This document shows positions 13,059-15,225 of a stretch of DNA of 15,225 nucleotides, in pieces. Position 1 is the stretch's first letter. Each line of letters opens with the position of its first letter. Origin of the DNA: CAYQQU01 sp964419545 (lineage in GTDB: Bacteria; Bacteroidota; Bacteroidia; Chitinophagales; Saprospiraceae); the NCBI GenBank assembly GCA_964419545.1, contig CAYQQU010000102.1, positions 1 through 15,225 of the forward strand, written 5' to 3'. The notes below the pieces were generated by a model. The model saw nothing but the letters and a program-made list of their open reading frames with translations. It made no database searches and was not told the origin of the DNA. Both the position numbers and the translations under genes were made by a program.

Positions 13059-15206
13059 ATGAAGGCCGAAAACGAGCACACGGGGTCCGAGAAAGAAGTC
13101 ATTACCCCTCCCGCCCGGGAATTGGCCGTACTCCGGCAGATTAACGAAGCATTGGTATTGCTGCTGGAAAACCAGGCCGATGGCCATCGGGGCCTTGTTC
13201 ACGCTTTGCAACGGATAGGCGAAGTGATGGATGCCGACGGCCTGCTGTACGGGCCGTTGGACGATTCGGGGCCGGCCGGTTTGCCTTTGCGGCGGCGCTA
13301 CGCGCTGCTTCGGGAAAGCGGCTACTGGCGGGCCTCTTCCTCTCCCCTCGCCGGCAGCCTCCCGCTATCGGAAAAATTGAAACAGCTGCCGCCCGGTGAG
13401 GCGCTGTTCGCCACTCCACGGGATTTCACACCGCAAACACCGGCTTTTCTCCGGCAGCACGCCATGGGCTCCGCCTGGCTGTTCCCCCTGTGGATCGACG
13501 ACCGGTGCTGGGGTTTTCTGGGACTGACCAGCCAAGACGAGAACCGGACCTGGCGGCGGGAAGAAGCCGGATTGCTTACTCCGTTTCTCCTGAGCCTCAG
13601 CAACTTCCTTGCCCGTAAAGCAGCGGAAAAAAGCCTGATCGAACAACAGGACCGCAACTTCATGACGGAACACCGGCTCCGTACCAGCATCCTCGCCACC
13701 ATTCCGGAATGGATCGTAGTCGTCGATTATTCAAATCTCGCATTTAAATACCTGAATATCGATCCCGACGGTCAAATTTTAGGCTACCAATTATCACAAA
13801 TCCGGGATCCCTATCAATACTTCAAGAGCCGCATTCATCCCGATCACCGGGAAGCTCACCAGCTAATGATTGCACAGATCGCCGAGCTTCCGGACGGCCG
13901 GTTCATGGAAAGAGAACTATGCCTCCTCGATGCGGAAGACAACTGGCGCTGGATTTGGGTGCGCAACCGCGTTTTCTCCCGGGACGAGCAGGGCCGGGTG
14001 TCCGAATTCATCGCCCTGGTGCAGGATATTACAGAACAGAAAAAATCGCAGCTCGCCCTGCAGCAACAACGCGATTATCTGCACCGGATCATCGACTCAA
14101 GCCCCAACCTCATTTTCGCCAAAGATCGCGCAGGGCGGTACACCATGGCCAACAAAGCCCTCATCCGGATCTACCGCACCACCTTCGAGGACCTCCTCGG
14201 CAAAAATGATAACGACTTCAACCCCAACCTGGAAGAGACCGCTTTCCTGCAGCGCGCTAACGAAGAGGTGATCGCTACAGGAAAAACCAAATTCATCCGC
14301 TCGCGCACCATCCACGATCCGGACGGCAATCCATACGTAGTGCAGATACTGAAAACGCCGCTCTGCGACGAGCAGGGCGCACCCCAGGAAGTATTGACCA
14401 CCGTCACCGATATCACCCATCAGAAAAAAGTCGAAGAACAGATCCGGGCCGAACAGCGCCTCAATCAGGATATTTTGGCCACCATCCCCGAGGCCATCCT
14501 GGTAGTCGATTACCAGACGCTGGCGTTCTCTTACCTGAACCGGCGCCTGAAAGAGCCGTTCTTCGGGCACCCGGTTGCCGCCCCGAACGACCCGGTCGCG
14601 TTTTTCAAAACGCATATTCATCCCGATGATCTGCGCCCGCCGGCCTATTCTTTCATCACCGCCATCGGCCGGGCCGGCGACGACGCGGTTACCCGGCTGG
14701 AATTCCGGTTGCAGTCGCCCGACGGCAGCTGGCGGTGGCTCTCCGCACGCGCCAAAGTATTCAAGCGCCATCCCAGTGGGGAGGTCAAGGAGTTTTTGGC
14801 TTTATTGCAAGACGTGACGCCCCGCAAGTTGGCCCGGCAGCAACTGATCACCAGTGAAAGAAGATACCGCAACTTTATCCGCTACAGCACGGAAGGCATC
14901 TATTACGTCAATTGCGGCCGGCCCATACCGATCGACCTGCCGCCCGCAGAACAGGTCCGCCAATACTACGATCACGCTTATGTCGAAGAATGCAACATCG
15001 CCTTCGCAAGCATGTACGGTTTCGATCGCACCGAAGCCGTGGTGGGCATGAAAGTATACGACGCCCACGCCGGCGACCACTTTGAGGAAAACGCCCGCTC
15101 TTTTATCGCCATGGCGGAGAACGGTTATAAGATCGAGTCCGCCGAAACCCTGGAGAAAGACCAAACCGGCCGCCCCCAAGGGCAGACGCATAAAACCGCC
15201 AAATAA
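13059..15206 (+). CDS. GAF and multi-PAS sensor protein without output domain
   Basis: The protein has 715 residues, no signal peptide and no membrane segment. A GAF-like domain at about 20-190 is followed by a helix and four PAS units: PAS1 (about 208-330), PAS2 (335-457), PAS3 (470-590) and PAS4 (598-705). PAS1 and PAS3 are close copies: ILATIPE at 211 and 472, HPD at 260 and 521, and WRW at 296 and 558. PAC-type DIT/DVT endings precede coiled linkers. Proteins of this kind normally end in a histidine kinase, HTH or cyclase domain. Here PAS4 is cut in its second half after DQTGRP (701-706), and a short tail, QGQTHKTAK, leads to the stop. No output domain is present in any frame before the window ends. 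A hairpin right after the stop suggests that transcription ends here too. It may be a truncated sensor kinase or an accessory protein that works through a partner. Confidence 0.8.
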   Translation: MKAENEHTGSEKEVITPPARELAVLRQINEALVLLLENQADGHRGLVHALQRIGEVMDADGLLYGPLDDSGPAGLPLRRRYALLRESGYWRASSSPLAGSLPLSEKLKQLPPGEALFATPRDFTPQTPAFLRQHAMGSAWLFPLWIDDRCWGFLGLTSQDENRTWRREEAGLLTPFLLSLSNFLARKAAEKSLIEQQDRNFMTEHRLRTSILATIPEWIVVVDYSNLAFKYLNIDPDGQILGYQLSQIRDPYQYFKSRIHPDHREAHQLMIAQIAELPDGRFMERELCLLDAEDNWRWIWVRNRVFSRDEQGRVSEFIALVQDITEQKKSQLALQQQRDYLHRIIDSSPNLIFAKDRAGRYTMANKALIRIYRTTFEDLLGKNDNDFNPNLEETAFLQRANEEVIATGKTKFIRSRTIHDPDGNPYVVQILKTPLCDEQGAPQEVLTTVTDITHQKKVEEQIRAEQRLNQDILATIPEAILVVDYQTLAFSYLNRRLKEPFFGHPVAAPNDPVAFFKTHIHPDDLRPPAYSFITAIGRAGDDAVTRLEFRLQSPDGSWRWLSARAKVFKRHPSGEVKEFLALLQDVTPRKLARQQLITSERRYRNFIRYSTEGIYYVNCGRPIPIDLPPAEQVRQYYDHAYVEECNIAFASMYGFDRTEAVVGMKVYDAHAGDHFEENARSFIAMAENGYKIESAETLEKDQTGRPQGQTHKTAK

Positions 15207-15225
15207 AAACAAAGCATTAGCTTTG
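15205..15225 (+). terminator. Probable terminator hairpin after the PAS gene, cut by the window end
   Basis: CAAAGC (15210-15215) and GCTTTG (15220-15225) form a perfect 6-bp stem around ATTA, starting 3 nt after the stop codon and preceded by an A-run. The T-tract that would confirm a terminator lies beyond the window. Confidence 0.45.

Noticed and set aside
15160..15206. A simple frameshift explaining the truncated PAS4
   Set aside because: I read the other two frames from this point; neither resumes a PAS/PAC sequence, and a hairpin follows the stop. A larger rearrangement remains possible.

Overview
The window reads as chromosomal DNA of a fairly GC-rich member of the Bacteroidota, most likely a Saprospiria/Lewinella-like marine or sludge bacterium (inference). 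The evidence is a secreted DUF5117-type zinc metalloprotease, an AraC regulator fused to a seven-helix membrane domain, a LytTR regulator with an N-terminal membrane domain, -7 elements of the Bacteroidota type (TANNTTTG), and little use of Shine-Dalgarno sites. Base composition and codon use look even across the window. There are no phage, conjugation, CRISPR or rRNA/tRNA genes.

Layout. Positions 1-218 are non-coding and hold a decayed repeat. A three-gene plus-strand cluster follows: secreted zinc metalloprotease (219-2660), membrane AraC regulator (about 2721-3926) and membrane LytTR regulator (3942-4811). A palindrome separates it from a convergent membrane acyltransferase (4871-6001, minus). 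Next is a 14-bp-stem terminator, then aconitase (6196-8478, minus). Aconitase is divergent from an O-antigen ligase/polymerase-like membrane protein (8615-10105, plus). A minus-strand gene fusing a glutamate-cysteine ligase-like domain to two CBS domains occupies 10139-12070. The 387-bp gap after it holds a 17-bp palindrome, a hairpin and a 152-bp MITE-like element with 4-bp target duplications. The last two genes are a TMEM220-family membrane protein (12458-12823) and a GAF/multi-PAS sensor (13059-15206) that stops inside its fourth PAS domain.

How the genes fit together. Aconitase is TCA-cycle housekeeping. The acyltransferase and the O-antigen ligase-like protein point to envelope polysaccharide modification, but they are separated by aconitase and are not an operon. 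The metalloprotease and the two membrane-bound regulators are the only set whose spacing suggests joint control.

I see no clearly new multi-gene system. The most interesting signals are non-coding: a repeat family with shared inverted ends at three places, a 17-bp palindrome placed beside a hairpin at two unrelated loci, and -7 elements only 4-5 nt before start codons. Among the genes, the ligase-CBS fusion and the output-less PAS sensor deserve a second look.
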